64,000 nt of DNA from Syntrophobacteraceae bacterium. GTDB taxonomy: Bacteria > Desulfobacterota > Syntrophobacteria > Syntrophobacterales > Syntrophobacteraceae. Shown here piece after piece: positions 36,547 through 45,394 of the stretch. The stretch covers positions 1-64,000 of the forward strand of contig PXBG01000145.1 in assembly GCA_003566995.1 (NCBI GenBank), given 5' to 3'. A program made the position numbers and the translations under genes. Every line of letters starts with the position of its first letter. The first letter of the stretch is position 1. The notes under the pieces are model-generated. The model searched no databases. It had not been told where the DNA came from and saw only the letters and a program-made list of their open reading frames with translations.

Positions 36547-37764
36547 TCATGAATTAAAAACTTTTCCAAAATTGGCCGTCGTCAGAGGATCGTCCATGTA
36601 CATTCCCAGGCCGATGTGCCTGATGGATTCCATGCCCCTTTCGTCGTACACGGGCATTTGCACCTCGGGAGCGTCTTCGGGCTTCACCTCATGGGCGAGT
36701 TCCACACTCTTTTCCAGCTTGCCGATGGAAAAGTCAATGAGGTACCTCAAAAAGGCAAAAGGATGGCGAATCATGTGAAAACCGTACTTGAGACACATGG
36801 CCTGGCCCATCCTGGCATCGGCAAAGGCACGCTCCGTGGGATGCTCTTCATGGGTGGTTCCTGCGCTCTGAAAAGTGGGCAGGTCCAGCATGAGATTCAG
36901 GTGAGTCATGAGAAGGTTGAGCAAATTGTGGCTGATGAGCCCGTAATTGGGGTTGTATTCGATCCTGGGGTCCGCAATGGTGGGAAATCCGGCATGTATG
37001 CAGGTGATGCCCGGATTCATCAACTGAGCGGTGCAGATGCCGAAAAGCACCTCCGCATGCGTCATGGCCAGAACCCCATTGTAGCAAAAGGGGGCACTGA
37101 TGCCCGCCATGGGCATGGCCGAGATGAAAACGGGAAGACCCGCCTGAACCACCTTGACGAAATGGTCGGAAAAATTCTCGTTCACCTCCAGGGGCGGTCG
37201 GGTGAGACAAAACACGATCATGATGTTCTTGCGCGTTTCATAGATCTCACGGGCGCGCTCCAGCGCCCGGTCAGAGGTGACCGCAAAGTAAAGGGGTTTG
37301 GAGCAGTACTGGTTCATGATGTTCATCTGTACCACTTCATCCTTGAGCTTGACCCCTCTTCCCATTCCAGACACCAGGGAGGATTTTTCCGCGATCTGAG
37401 CAATGCGCACCACATGCTCTTCCGTGGGGAGAACACCTCCCTCACCCGACGCATCGTCATACACATAGGGTGCCGTTCCCCCGATGAAAAAACTGTTGCG
37501 CGGCACAAAAAAATCATCCACACCCGGCACCGTTTCCAGGCACCTTTTCACCAGATCCGTTGTGACATAGATGCGATCTTCATGAATGAAGGCCAACCCT
37601 TCGGCTTCCAGCGGTCGAAAGGCCGCCTGCATCTCAGGCTGCTTGCAGCCCACTCCCAGATTTTCAAGGATCCACAGGGCGTCTTCATGAGTCTGCCGAA
37701 GCATGTCCACGGTCAGCCGGCCCAGCTTTTCCGTTGAAATCTTCACTTGTTCCTGATTCTTCAC
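36547..37764 (-). CDS. MttB-superfamily methyltransferase, short form (second copy)
   Basis: The 405-residue protein is clearly paralogous to the one at 31171-32343: EDALWILENLGVGCK, FFIGGTAPYVYDDASGE and MPMAGISAPF are shared patterns. It is expected to methylate the neighbouring corrinoid protein from an unidentified methylated amine. The start is a GTG that overlaps the corrinoid gene stop (GTGA), with GGAG six bases upstream, so the pair is translationally coupled. There is no in-frame amber codon. The C-terminal part found in full-length members is missing here too. Confidence 0.85.
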   Translation of the reverse strand: MKNQEQVKISTEKLGRLTVDMLRQTHEDALWILENLGVGCKQPEMQAAFRPLEAEGLAFIHEDRIYVTTDLVKRCLETVPGVDDFFVPRNSFFIGGTAPYVYDDASGEGGVLPTEEHVVRIAQIAEKSSLVSGMGRGVKLKDEVVQMNIMNQYCSKPLYFAVTSDRALERAREIYETRKNIMIVFCLTRPPLEVNENFSDHFVKVVQAGLPVFISAMPMAGISAPFCYNGVLAMTHAEVLFGICTAQLMNPGITCIHAGFPTIADPRIEYNPNYGLISHNLLNLLMTHLNLMLDLPTFQSAGTTHEEHPTERAFADARMGQAMCLKYGFHMIRHPFAFLRYLIDFSIGKLEKSVELAHEVKPEDAPEVQMPVYDERGMESIRHIGLGMYMDDPLTTANFGKVFNS

Positions 37765-38441
37765 GCATATCTCCTCAAGACTTCGATGGCTTGAAAGGCA
37801 TCCGCACAGTGAGCATCCGCGCCGATCTGCTTGGCAAAGTCGGAAGATGTGGGTGCCCCCCCGATGAGAACCTTCACCTTATCACGAAGACCCTCCGCCT
37901 GCAGTTTGTCCAACACATCTTTCATGGTTTCCATGGTGGTGGTGAGCAAGGCCGACAAACCCAGAAAAGGAGCATCGTGCTCCTTCACAGCCTCCACGAT
38001 CTTTTCCGTGGGCACATCGGTCTTGAGATCGATCACCTCATAGCCCTCCCCTTTCAGGAGGATGGCCACAATGTTTTTGCCGATGTCATGAAGGTCACCT
38101 GCCACCGTGGCGATCACGAAGATGCCCTTGCTTTTCACACCTTCCTTGAGGAGTTCCGATTTGAGCAAATCCATGGCTGCCCCCACACATTCGGCGGAAG
38201 CGAGCATGTCGGGAATCATGAATTCACCCGTTTCAAATTTTTTCCCCACCTCTTCCATGGGCTTGGTCAGGGAGTCGGTCACGATTTTTTTGGGGCTGAC
38301 GCCCGCCTCAAGAGCCTGTGAAACCAGTTCGGTCACTGCAGGCTGTCCCTCGAGGCCCTCGTCCAGGCCTTCATCATCCTGCACCATTCGCCCCTGAATG
38401 ACATTGAACGCAATCTTTTCCATCAATTCGGTTTCATTCAT
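37761..38441 (-). CDS. Corrinoid (cobalamin-binding) methyltransfer protein, MtbC/MttC-like
   Basis: The 226-residue protein has an N-terminal helical cap domain and a Rossmann domain with the cobalamin ligand motif DLHDIGKNI (residue ~115), where histidine replaces the lower ligand of cobalt. The GGAPTSSDFAKQIGADAH segment is typical of the same fold. It carries the methyl group between the MttB-type enzymes and the methyl-THF methyltransferase encoded next to it. ATG 38441 with GAGGAAG upstream fits the family start. Confidence 0.93.
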   Translation of the reverse strand: MNETELMEKIAFNVIQGRMVQDDEGLDEGLEGQPAVTELVSQALEAGVSPKKIVTDSLTKPMEEVGKKFETGEFMIPDMLASAECVGAAMDLLKSELLKEGVKSKGIFVIATVAGDLHDIGKNIVAILLKGEGYEVIDLKTDVPTEKIVEAVKEHDAPFLGLSALLTTTMETMKDVLDKLQAEGLRDKVKVLIGGAPTSSDFAKQIGADAHCADAFQAIEVLRRYA

Positions 38442-38469
38442 ATTGGTCTTCTTCCTCTTGATGAGAGTC

Positions 38470-39264
38470 TTATTTTTTGCGATACATGCGCATGTAGCGC
38501 CGAAAATGACGATCTTTTCCAATGATGGCTTCCGCGGTTCGCACCGCTCCCATGAGGGCCTTTTCCGTGGGGTTCATGATGACCGCATCCAGTCCCGCCC
38601 ACACGGCCATGTGCAGAAATGCGGCATTGACGTTGGCCCGGGCGGGCAAGCCGAAGGAGATGTTGGAAAGCCCAAGCACTGTTTTTGATTCCGGAAACCG
38701 TTCCTGAATGGCCGTCAGGGTCTCCAGAGTCACCACACCCTCTTTGGCATCGGTGCTGACGGGAATCACAAGGGCGTCAAAATAGACCTTGTCAAGAGAT
38801 ATGCCTATTTTTCCACAAGCATTGGCAATCTTTTCGCACGCGTCCAGACGGCCCTCCACTGACTTGGGAATGCCTTTTTCATCCATGGCCAGAGCGATGA
38901 TGGGAGCATCGAACTTCCTGGCCAGCATGAGCACCGGTTCCATACGGCCCGATTCGGCAGTGGTGGAGTTGATCATCACGGGTCCGCTGGCCGTCCTGAT
39001 CCCCGCTTCGAGAACTTCCGGGTCGGCGCTGTCGATGCAAAGGGGCTTGTTCACAGCTGCCTGAATGGTGTTCACCGCCCATTCCATGACGGCAATTTCA
39101 TCCCGGCGCCCTCCCTTTCCCGTGGCCACGTTCACGTCGATGTAGGCGGCTCCCGCGTTGGCTTGATCCACGGCCATTCGGGCAAGCTTTTCAGCATCAC
39201 CGCTCATGATCACCTTTTTGGCCGAAGGAATGGTCGCGTTGATGTTTTCACCGATAACGATCAA
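38470..39264 (-). CDS. Methyltetrahydrofolate:corrinoid methyltransferase (MtgA/AcsE-like)
   Basis: The 264-residue TIM-barrel protein begins IVIGENINATIPSAK, typical of the pterin-binding methyltransferase family (MtgA, MtvA, AcsE, and the pterin domain of MetH). YIDVNVATGK and ALAMDEKGIPKS are also recognisable. It would transfer methyl groups from the methylated corrinoid protein to tetrahydrofolate. The start is a TTG with GGGAGTG upstream. It lies 28 bases before the corrinoid gene. Confidence 0.9.
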   Translation of the reverse strand: MIVIGENINATIPSAKKVIMSGDAEKLARMAVDQANAGAAYIDVNVATGKGGRRDEIAVMEWAVNTIQAAVNKPLCIDSADPEVLEAGIRTASGPVMINSTTAESGRMEPVLMLARKFDAPIIALAMDEKGIPKSVEGRLDACEKIANACGKIGISLDKVYFDALVIPVSTDAKEGVVTLETLTAIQERFPESKTVLGLSNISFGLPARANVNAAFLHMAVWAGLDAVIMNPTEKALMGAVRTAEAIIGKDRHFRRYMRMYRKK

Positions 39265-39280
39265 GGTTTCACTCCCTTTT

Positions 39281-40741
39281 CTATTCCATCACAAAGGGTT
39301 TCAGGCCTGGAATTTCCGATTTCAGGCGACTTCGAACATCCTCGGGAATGCAGGAAACAGGAGGTGCTCCCAGAATCTCCCGGGATTTTTCCGCAGCCCG
39401 GATTCGGGCGTCCTTTGATCCGTCCGCCTGCCATTTTTCCCGGCTTTCCCGGTTGCTGAGCTGAGGCTGGTAGTGCTCTGCACGCATGTGCCGCCGCGTG
39501 TGGCGTTCAGAAACGAAATGGCCCGATGGCCCCGCTTTTTTGAGAAGATCATAAGCGATGGTTTCATCGGTCACCTCGATTCCCTGCACGGCCCTCATGA
39601 CCATTCCGATGATTTCGTTGTCGATCACCAGTTTGTCGTAGGAAGCCGTCATGCAGAATTCGATGAAGCCCGCCGCGTCATGAATGTAGTTCCCACCGGC
39701 AAGGGCAACCAGCAAGCTGGTGATGGCCGACTCGTATCCCGATTGAGGATCGTTCATTTTTGCATCGGACATGCCTGCCGTTGCATAGACGGGAATTTTG
39801 TAAAATTGGGCCAACTGGGAGGCGGCTGCGTTGATGAGCCCCATTTCCACGGCACCGGCCAGATACTTCATGTCCCTCAAATCGGTCACCGAAGCCACGC
39901 AGCCATAGAGCACGGGGGCACCCGCCTTGGCCAGCTGGGTCATCATGACCCCCGCAAGGGTATCCACATTCAACACCACCAGATTTCCTGCAAGGGTGAT
40001 GGGAGAAGTGGCACCACAAAGGGGCTCCGCGGGCACGGCAAGGGGAATGCCGTTTCGTGCCGCCTCAATGCCCAGCTGCCCGTAATGTTCATCAATGACA
40101 AAGGGACTGATCACGCAGGCCACCATGGAGATGAAAGGGCGCTCCCGAAGCTTCTCCGGGGAACCCGCAATCATTTCGGCCATGCGAATCACGTTCCTGA
40201 CCCCTTCCACCGTGTACACACCGCCCATCACGTGCTTTCGCGTGCGGTTGAGGGCAGCGCCGAAACGGTTCACATCCACCTCTTCCATGGGCAGATCATT
40301 GGGGTAGACGTTGAGCATATAGAAATGAATGTTTTCGAGAGCATCCACCATGCGGGCCATGCTCCCGATGTCCTTGAGCTCAGACCTTCTGTTGTCCGTT
40401 GCTCCGGGTTCCTGGACATTGAGGGCGGTGCCTCCCGTGCCCAGGTGAACACGTTTTCCTCCAATGGCGCAGTCGAGCTCTCCGCTTTCGTCCCGGCCAC
40501 AGAGGTTGATGTCCGAAGGCGTGGTGCTCAGGATTTTTTCCACAAGCTTTGGAGAAAGTTTCACAATCTTTTGCTCACGGTCCACCTTGGCGCCAGCGCC
40601 CTCGAACAATTCAAGGGCTTCCGCACAACTGACCTTCACCCCCACTTCTTCGAAAACCTTGAGGGTGGCCTGATGAATTTTCTCAATTTGCAATGAATCC
40701 AAGGGGCTATATGAGCCCCCGGACAGTCCGATTCGTTTCAT
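39281..40741 (-). CDS. MttB-superfamily methyltransferase, full-length (third copy)
   Basis: The 486-residue protein is a complete MttB-family barrel of normal length. N-terminal KVFEEVGVKVSCAEALELF, GTGGTALNVQEPGATDNRRS and GLINAAASQLAQFYKIPVYA are typical, and the C-terminal helical part (GPSGHFVSERHTRRHMRAE) is present. There is no in-frame amber codon. GGAG lies six bases before ATG 40741. It is immediately upstream of the methyl-THF methyltransferase and likely the main substrate enzyme of the operon; the substrate is probably a quaternary amine. Confidence 0.9.
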   Translation of the reverse strand: MKRIGLSGGSYSPLDSLQIEKIHQATLKVFEEVGVKVSCAEALELFEGAGAKVDREQKIVKLSPKLVEKILSTTPSDINLCGRDESGELDCAIGGKRVHLGTGGTALNVQEPGATDNRRSELKDIGSMARMVDALENIHFYMLNVYPNDLPMEEVDVNRFGAALNRTRKHVMGGVYTVEGVRNVIRMAEMIAGSPEKLRERPFISMVACVISPFVIDEHYGQLGIEAARNGIPLAVPAEPLCGATSPITLAGNLVVLNVDTLAGVMMTQLAKAGAPVLYGCVASVTDLRDMKYLAGAVEMGLINAAASQLAQFYKIPVYATAGMSDAKMNDPQSGYESAITSLLVALAGGNYIHDAAGFIEFCMTASYDKLVIDNEIIGMVMRAVQGIEVTDETIAYDLLKKAGPSGHFVSERHTRRHMRAEHYQPQLSNRESREKWQADGSKDARIRAAEKSREILGAPPVSCIPEDVRSRLKSEIPGLKPFVME

Positions 40742-40828
40742 GAAATCTCCTGTATAAAAACCGTTGATCAAATGGAATGCGGAAGGGTCACATGATCGGA
40801 TGGATTGGATTGAGGCACTGAGAATGAC

Positions 40829-41518
40829 TCAGGCTACACGTTTTCGCTTTTCGGTGCAGTCGACCTTGCGACACTCATCGCACGGATTGTAAGTGGAAAC
40901 ATCCTGTGCACAGTGGGGATGCGAGATGCCAAAAACCCCCGACACGGACTTGCGGAGGGACATGAGGAATGTGTCGCTGAGGGTGACCGGGATCTTTTGT
41001 GTGTCGATGTATTGGAACAGTTTTTCCTGTTCACGGATGTGCCAGTCACAGTATCCGGGACTGAAACGGATGGATACCCCTCTCCCTTTCCGACCGTATT
41101 CGGCACTCATGCGCTGCCAGAAGCTCTCGGCCATGTTTTCGGCAAGAATGGAGCCCATGGTGTCCAGAATGTATGCTTCGGAGAGATTGTTTTGCTCCAC
41201 CAACCGGGCAATTTCCGTTTCCACCCTCTCACCGATGGTGGCAGCGAAACACACAACTTCTTCACAACCCCTGAGCGTCTTGGAGAGCTTGGCACTTCGG
41301 AATCGAGTGCCATCTTCGAGTTCCGTGTACCCCTTGTCCACGTGGGAGAGAGGAACAGAGCGGAAGTAGAGGGAGGGTTTCAGAATTTCTTCGAGTCTGC
41401 GGTTGAGTTTTTTGATTTTCTGACGACTTGAGTAGGACATCCTGCCGGCTCGTTTTTGTCCCAGACGAAGGGCCAATTTTTCCTTTTTGAGACTCGGAAC
41501 TATTTTGATGAGAGGCAT
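40829..41518 (-). CDS. MetH-activation-domain-like protein (corrinoid reactivation)
   Basis: The 229-residue protein resembles the stand-alone form of the S-adenosylmethionine-binding activation domain of methionine synthase. GCEEVVCFAATIGERVE and RFSPGYCDWHIREQEKLFQ (the conserved SPGY motif) are key. The C-terminal cysteines (HPHC, NPCDECRKVDC) could bind a metal or cluster. It could reactivate cob(II)alamin formed by accidental oxidation of the corrinoid protein. It is the first gene of the methyl-transfer operon, 87 bases before the third mttB gene. Confidence 0.85.
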   Translation of the reverse strand: MPLIKIVPSLKKEKLALRLGQKRAGRMSYSSRQKIKKLNRRLEEILKPSLYFRSVPLSHVDKGYTELEDGTRFRSAKLSKTLRGCEEVVCFAATIGERVETEIARLVEQNNLSEAYILDTMGSILAENMAESFWQRMSAEYGRKGRGVSIRFSPGYCDWHIREQEKLFQYIDTQKIPVTLSDTFLMSLRKSVSGVFGISHPHCAQDVSTYNPCDECRKVDCTEKRKRVA

Positions 41519-41745
41519 AGGCGATCCTGTTAAAGGGTTTTCAATTTAAGCGGCCGAAATAATTGAACTATAAAGACTCAGCCACCAGCCCGCAACATCT
41601 TTACCCTGTTTCATTGCATTGTGAAATTTAGCTCATTGATCAGCACATTAGAAATTCAAGGCTAGATATTTGAAACAATCAAAGATGGTGTTTTATTTCT
41701 GCTGACATGGGTAACATAACAAGTCCGGATGCATCTGTCAATGCT

Positions 41746-42813
41746 TCATGCAGGGTTTTTTTCCGGTCCGCGGGCAGGAAGCCGCTGCTTCTGGATTGCA
41801 GGATTCCACACGATGCCCCGCAAAAGGCGCCCCAGCAAATCCGACCCCGTGATGATGCGTTTTTCGTTTTCGGTCCACACAAGCACCAGGTCTTCATCCA
41901 CCACGTCGTCGCCGGGATGCTCCGGCCGCACTCTGAGGCGCCCCAGCACCTGGTCCAGCGTGACCTCACCGTCGCGCACAATCAGAGGACGGTGGCACAT
42001 GGACACAGGATCGAAAAGGTCCTCTCCAAACAGCGCTTCCCGAATGAACATGTGCGCATTGAGAACAAAACGGGGCTCTCCGGAAATTTCCGTGATGACA
42101 ATCCACTTTTTTCCCGAAACCGCCACATAGCGCATGAAGGGATCTTCAGGAGAACGCTCAAAAGGGGGGAACACGGGATGGCCACTGTGCACGGGAAGGC
42201 GAATCACACTCATGGGATCCAAAAGCTCCCCTTCCCGCCGCACGGGGAGATCGTCCAGGGCGAGAAAATTGATGGCCCCGGTGGCTTCCAGGGCCCCCAC
42301 TTCCGTGGAGGCTCTGTGCGCATGGTGATAAAGAATCTCTCCCAGTTCGTGTTCCCGCAACCAGGGCACCCCTTCCGGACCCACCCAAAAGTCCAGGAGC
42401 TTCCCCACCGGCCGCGCCACAGGCCAGAGAATCACCTGGTAAAACCTGAGCAACGGGACCAGAAATGCCGCAACGCGAAGCGCATGACGGGAAAAGTAGG
42501 CTTGAGGAATGATCTCTCCCACAAAGGTGATGACCACCGTGGAAAAAAGGAAAGCTGCCACACCGGCCAGCACAGACTCGGCAAGGAGGGTGAGCAGCAC
42601 ATTGATGGCCACATTGCCCCACAAGATGGTGACGAGGGTGAAATTGGCGTCTTGCCTGAGAGACAGGACCTTTGCAGCCTTCGGGTCCCCCCTTTCAGCC
42701 GCCGTCTCCAGCCGAAGACGACTCAAACTGAACACGGCCAGGTTAAGGCCCGAAAAAGTCGCCGACTGGGTTATGCACAAAGCAATCCCCAGGTAGATGA
42801 GCATTTCATCCAT
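41746..42813 (-). CDS. CNNM/CorC-type membrane protein (DUF21 and CBS domains)
   Basis: The 355-residue protein has an N-terminal DUF21 membrane region (GLNLAVFSLSRLRLE is typical, followed by hydrophobic segments to ~residue 130). A cytosolic CBS pair follows, including DPMSVIRLPVHSGHPVFPPF and EVTLDQVLGRLRV. Members are linked to magnesium or cobalt transport or to membrane stress, but the ion is unknown here. It is a single-gene unit upstream of the activase gene on the same strand, and an AT-rich gap separates it from that operon. Confidence 0.87.
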   Translation of the reverse strand: MDEMLIYLGIALCITQSATFSGLNLAVFSLSRLRLETAAERGDPKAAKVLSLRQDANFTLVTILWGNVAINVLLTLLAESVLAGVAAFLFSTVVITFVGEIIPQAYFSRHALRVAAFLVPLLRFYQVILWPVARPVGKLLDFWVGPEGVPWLREHELGEILYHHAHRASTEVGALEATGAINFLALDDLPVRREGELLDPMSVIRLPVHSGHPVFPPFERSPEDPFMRYVAVSGKKWIVITEISGEPRFVLNAHMFIREALFGEDLFDPVSMCHRPLIVRDGEVTLDQVLGRLRVRPEHPGDDVVDEDLVLVWTENEKRIITGSDLLGRLLRGIVWNPAIQKQRLPARGPEKNPA

Positions 42814-42997
42814 GACAGGCCAATTCCTTCAGTCCTCCGATTGACTTTCAACTCCCGTCCCTGAGGTGACCCTGCCCCCTCCTTGCCACCACCCCATGGC
42901 CGAAAAAAATCCTGAATCGACTGCCTCACCGACTTTCGGGAAACAATGAGAGAGAGGCTCGAGCGCCGCTGAACCAGCTACAAAGCCCCTTTTTTCA

Positions 42998-43026
42998 TTG
43001 ACACTCCCTGGGGATCTGTCTATAGT
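42998..43026 (+). promoter_or_regulatory. Promoter of tRNA-Leu
   Basis: TTGACA (42998-43003) and TATAGT (43021-43026) are separated by exactly 17 bases. The tRNA begins 12 bases downstream of the -10 element. Confidence 0.85.
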
Positions 43027-43038
43027 CGCAGCAAATTT

Positions 43039-43125
43039 GCCGGAGTGGTGGAACTGGTAGACGCGCTGGACTCAAAATCCAGTGGGGGCAACCCCGTGAG
43101 AGTTCGATTCTCTCCTCCGGCACCA
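43039..43125 (+). tRNA. tRNA-Leu (anticodon CAA)
   Basis: An 87-base class II tRNA with the acceptor GCCGGAG paired to CTCCGGC, the anticodon loop CTCAAAA (CAA at 43073-43075), a long variable arm (TGGGGGCAACCCCGT), GTTCGATTC T-loop and encoded CCA. A near-consensus promoter precedes it and an intrinsic terminator follows. Confidence 0.97.
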
Positions 43126-43155
43126 GAGCAAGCTCCCCCAGAGCAAGTTCCAACG

Positions 43156-43185
43156 GGTTACCGCATCCAACGGTAACCTTTTTTT
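43156..43185 (+). terminator. Intrinsic terminator after tRNA-Leu
   Basis: GGTTACCG (43156-43163) pairs perfectly with CGGTAACC (43171-43178) around a seven-base loop, and is followed by seven T residues. Confidence 0.92.
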
Positions 43186-43304
43186 GTCTGTCCTCCCCTG
43201 GCCCCGTCTTTCCTTCGGTCAAAAACACACGCCCCTCCTGCCTGCCTCCAGCCCCGGAAGCTTTTCAGGGAGCATGTGGCGGGGAAAGCCTGTCATCACC
43301 ACGG

Positions 43305-43703
43305 TCAATGGTCGGAAGGACTGAAAAAAATGTCCCGGGCCATTCTTGTTCCCAGGTCAGGGCCACGCTTCGCCAACTGCCGCTGCTTGCGCTCCACGGA
43401 TTCCCCCCGGGCCTGACGATGCTCGCCCATGGGGCCCAGATCAAGGATTCTCTCGTCATGGACAGAAAGAGGGGGATGCCCGAAAATGTCCTCCACCGTC
43501 CTGGAGCCTATGGAGACTCCCCTTTCGCCGATCCGGCGCTGTTCCTCCCTCACGGATTCGTGACGAGACTCTCGATGTTCACCCAAAACCTGAGTCAGTC
43601 CATCTTCAGAACGGCCGCCATGAGACGGAGCCGAAACAAGCAGGTCAGCGGCAAACGCAAACACCATGAGAAATGAAACGGTTAAAAACTTTTTCACCCA
43701 CAT
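43305..43703 (-). CDS. Small secreted protein with two internal repeats
   Basis: The 132-residue protein begins with a signal-peptide-like segment (MWVKKFLTVSFLMVFAFAAD). The mature part holds two repeats: GEHRESRHESVREEQRRIGE and GEHRQARGESVERKQRQLAK, each ending in a pattern like GSRTVEDIF or GTRMARDIF. The start MWVKK is supported by GAGGAG eight bases upstream. It is very rich in Arg, Glu and Gln and probably helical. No family is recognised; it could be a periplasmic protein. Confidence 0.65.
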   Translation of the reverse strand: MWVKKFLTVSFLMVFAFAADLLVSAPSHGGRSEDGLTQVLGEHRESRHESVREEQRRIGERGVSIGSRTVEDIFGHPPLSVHDERILDLGPMGEHRQARGESVERKQRQLAKRGPDLGTRMARDIFFSPSDH

Positions 43704-43727
43704 GCATCTTTCTCCTCTGCTCCACAA

Positions 43728-44208
43728 AAGTGACCTTCCAAAAGACCAAAAGGATCAGCCCTTTTTGCCTGGCTTAAATCTTTCCCCGTTCCCGTCTGAA
43801 GGCAAACGAACGGTTTTGTCCTGCAGCAACAACATTCAGTTGGGCTTTTTCACCGGATTCTGATCAAATTCAACGGATGCATCCGTGGGCGCTGAAACGA
43901 ACAAGGGTCCCGTCTCCGCACCAGAAGCCAACCTCAAACTCACATGACGCGGCAGCAACATAGCACGACTGTCCATTGCCACGAAAGGGCCTTGGAGACT
44001 TTCAGAAAATTTGCTCAGGGGAAAATGGGAACCCGATCCCCTCTGCATGGAAACATGAGAGAATTGAAGTCTTCAGTGGCCCCGTGTGTCAAAATCTTAC
44101 ACGGAACACGCCCGCAGCAAGTGTGACAGCCCTCTCCCCGATTGTGTCTTCAGGGGCTTTGACGCATAATGGGTTCAAAAACACTCAGGCAATTGAAGGG
44201 GAACAGCT
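43728..44208. other. Intergenic stretch without supported gene
   Basis: About 480 bases. A short frame on the - strand (43836-44048, 70 codons) has no ribosome-binding site and no recognisable domain. Nothing else is supported apart from GAAGGGGA before the ZIP transporter start. Confidence 0.4.
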
Positions 44209-45054
44209 TTGAACGACGGCAATTTCTGGATCGCCCTGGGACTCACAACCTTTGCAGGTCTTTCAACGGGGATAGGCAGTGCTATCGCCTTCTTTGTCAA
44301 GCGAACCAATTATCGGTTCCTGTCCTGGGCCACGGGCTTTTCAGCGGGGGTCATGCTCTATGTCTCCTTTGTGGAGATCCTGGCCAAATCTAGCGAATCG
44401 CTCACAGCAACGCGGGGGGAAGAAATGGCGCGCCTGCTCATGCCCCTCTCGTTCTTCGGGGGCATCGCCCTGATTTTTCTCATCGACAGACTGGTTCCGG
44501 CCGTGGAGAATCCTCACGAAATACGATCCGAAGCAGAACTTGAAAAAGTGGGTCCCGAAACCTCCCCAAAAAGTGAAGGCGGGCCCTCCATGCCCGGCAA
44601 TAAAAACCTGCACAGGACCGGCATTTTCTGTGCCCTGGCCATCGGCATTCACAATTTTCCCGAAGGCCTGGTCACTTTCCTGGCAGCTTACCAGGATCCC
44701 GCCCTGGGCATGGCCATCGCCGTGGCCATCGCACTTCACAATATCCCAGAGGGAATCAGCGTCTCCGTCCCCATCTACTACGCCACCGGCAGTCGAAAAC
44801 GGGCCTTTTCCTGGTCGCTGGTGTCCGGACTGGCCGAACCGGCTGGAGCCCTGGCGGGCTTTTTCCTTCTGAGAACTTTCCTGAACGGTGAAATGATGGG
44901 AATTCTTTTCGGAGTCGTGGCCGGCATCATGGTGTACATCTCTCTGGATGAGCTTTTGCCCATTTCGAGAGCGTACGGAAAGGGCCACGATTCCCTCTAC
45001 GGCCTTTTGGCCGGCATGCTGATCATGGCCGCAACCCTTGTGGTCCTTGATTGA
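44209..45054 (+). CDS. zupT: ZIP family zinc transporter (ZupT-like)
   Basis: The 281-residue membrane protein has the ZIP metal-pathway motifs HNFPEG and HNIPEG about 40 residues apart, as in ZupT. About eight membrane segments surround a hydrophilic loop (residues ~105-140). ZupT imports zinc and other divalent metals. The start is a TTG with GAAGGGGA six bases upstream. It is transcribed alone. Confidence 0.9.
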   Translation: MNDGNFWIALGLTTFAGLSTGIGSAIAFFVKRTNYRFLSWATGFSAGVMLYVSFVEILAKSSESLTATRGEEMARLLMPLSFFGGIALIFLIDRLVPAVENPHEIRSEAELEKVGPETSPKSEGGPSMPGNKNLHRTGIFCALAIGIHNFPEGLVTFLAAYQDPALGMAIAVAIALHNIPEGISVSVPIYYATGSRKRAFSWSLVSGLAEPAGALAGFFLLRTFLNGEMMGILFGVVAGIMVYISLDELLPISRAYGKGHDSLYGLLAGMLIMAATLVVLD

Positions 45055-45116
45055 AAGCTTCGGGAAGCCCCCGCGGCGGCCTGCACTTTCAGGCGCCTCT
45101 CGGCACCACCAAATCC

Positions 45117-45287
45117 CTACTCACTTTTTTCCATGGCCGGTTCATCCAGGCTTCTCAGAAATTCTCTGAACCAGAGGGGATTGAAGATGATGATGTAGGC
45201 GAGAAAGAGTTCCGCCATGGGAAAAATGATGATGAGATGAGACAGGATAATGCCAAAAGCAATCAGCAGCCGATAGAGCATGCTCAT
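45117..45287 (-). CDS. 56-residue small membrane protein
   Basis: The frame MSMLYRLLIAFGIILSHLII and onward has a ribosome-binding site (AGGAG, seven bases upstream). It has two hydrophobic segments separated by FPMAELFL and a short charged tail ending in EKSE. The context (between a ZIP transporter and a small cytosolic protein) gives no hint of function. No family is recognised. Confidence 0.5.
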   Translation of the reverse strand: MSMLYRLLIAFGIILSHLIIIFPMAELFLAYIIIFNPLWFREFLRSLDEPAMEKSE

Positions 45288-45394
45288 TTTGCAGTCTCCT
45301 TCAGTTCACGTAATCATTGAATTCAACGGCACGCACGCAGCGCTCCCGCACCCACCGTCCTTGAGAATCACAACCCCTTCCCCCGAATGACACC

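Noticed and set aside
31171..36549. TGA stops of the two short mttB-like genes as possible selenocysteine codons
   Set aside because: After the TGA ending the gene at 31171 another stop follows within five codons. After that at 36547 the frame stays open for about 34 codons, but the sequence does not resemble the MttB C-terminus and no SECIS-like hairpin was seen.
43836..44048. Possible 70-codon gene on the - strand
   Set aside because: There is no ribosome-binding site, no recognisable domain and no hint of conservation in the context.
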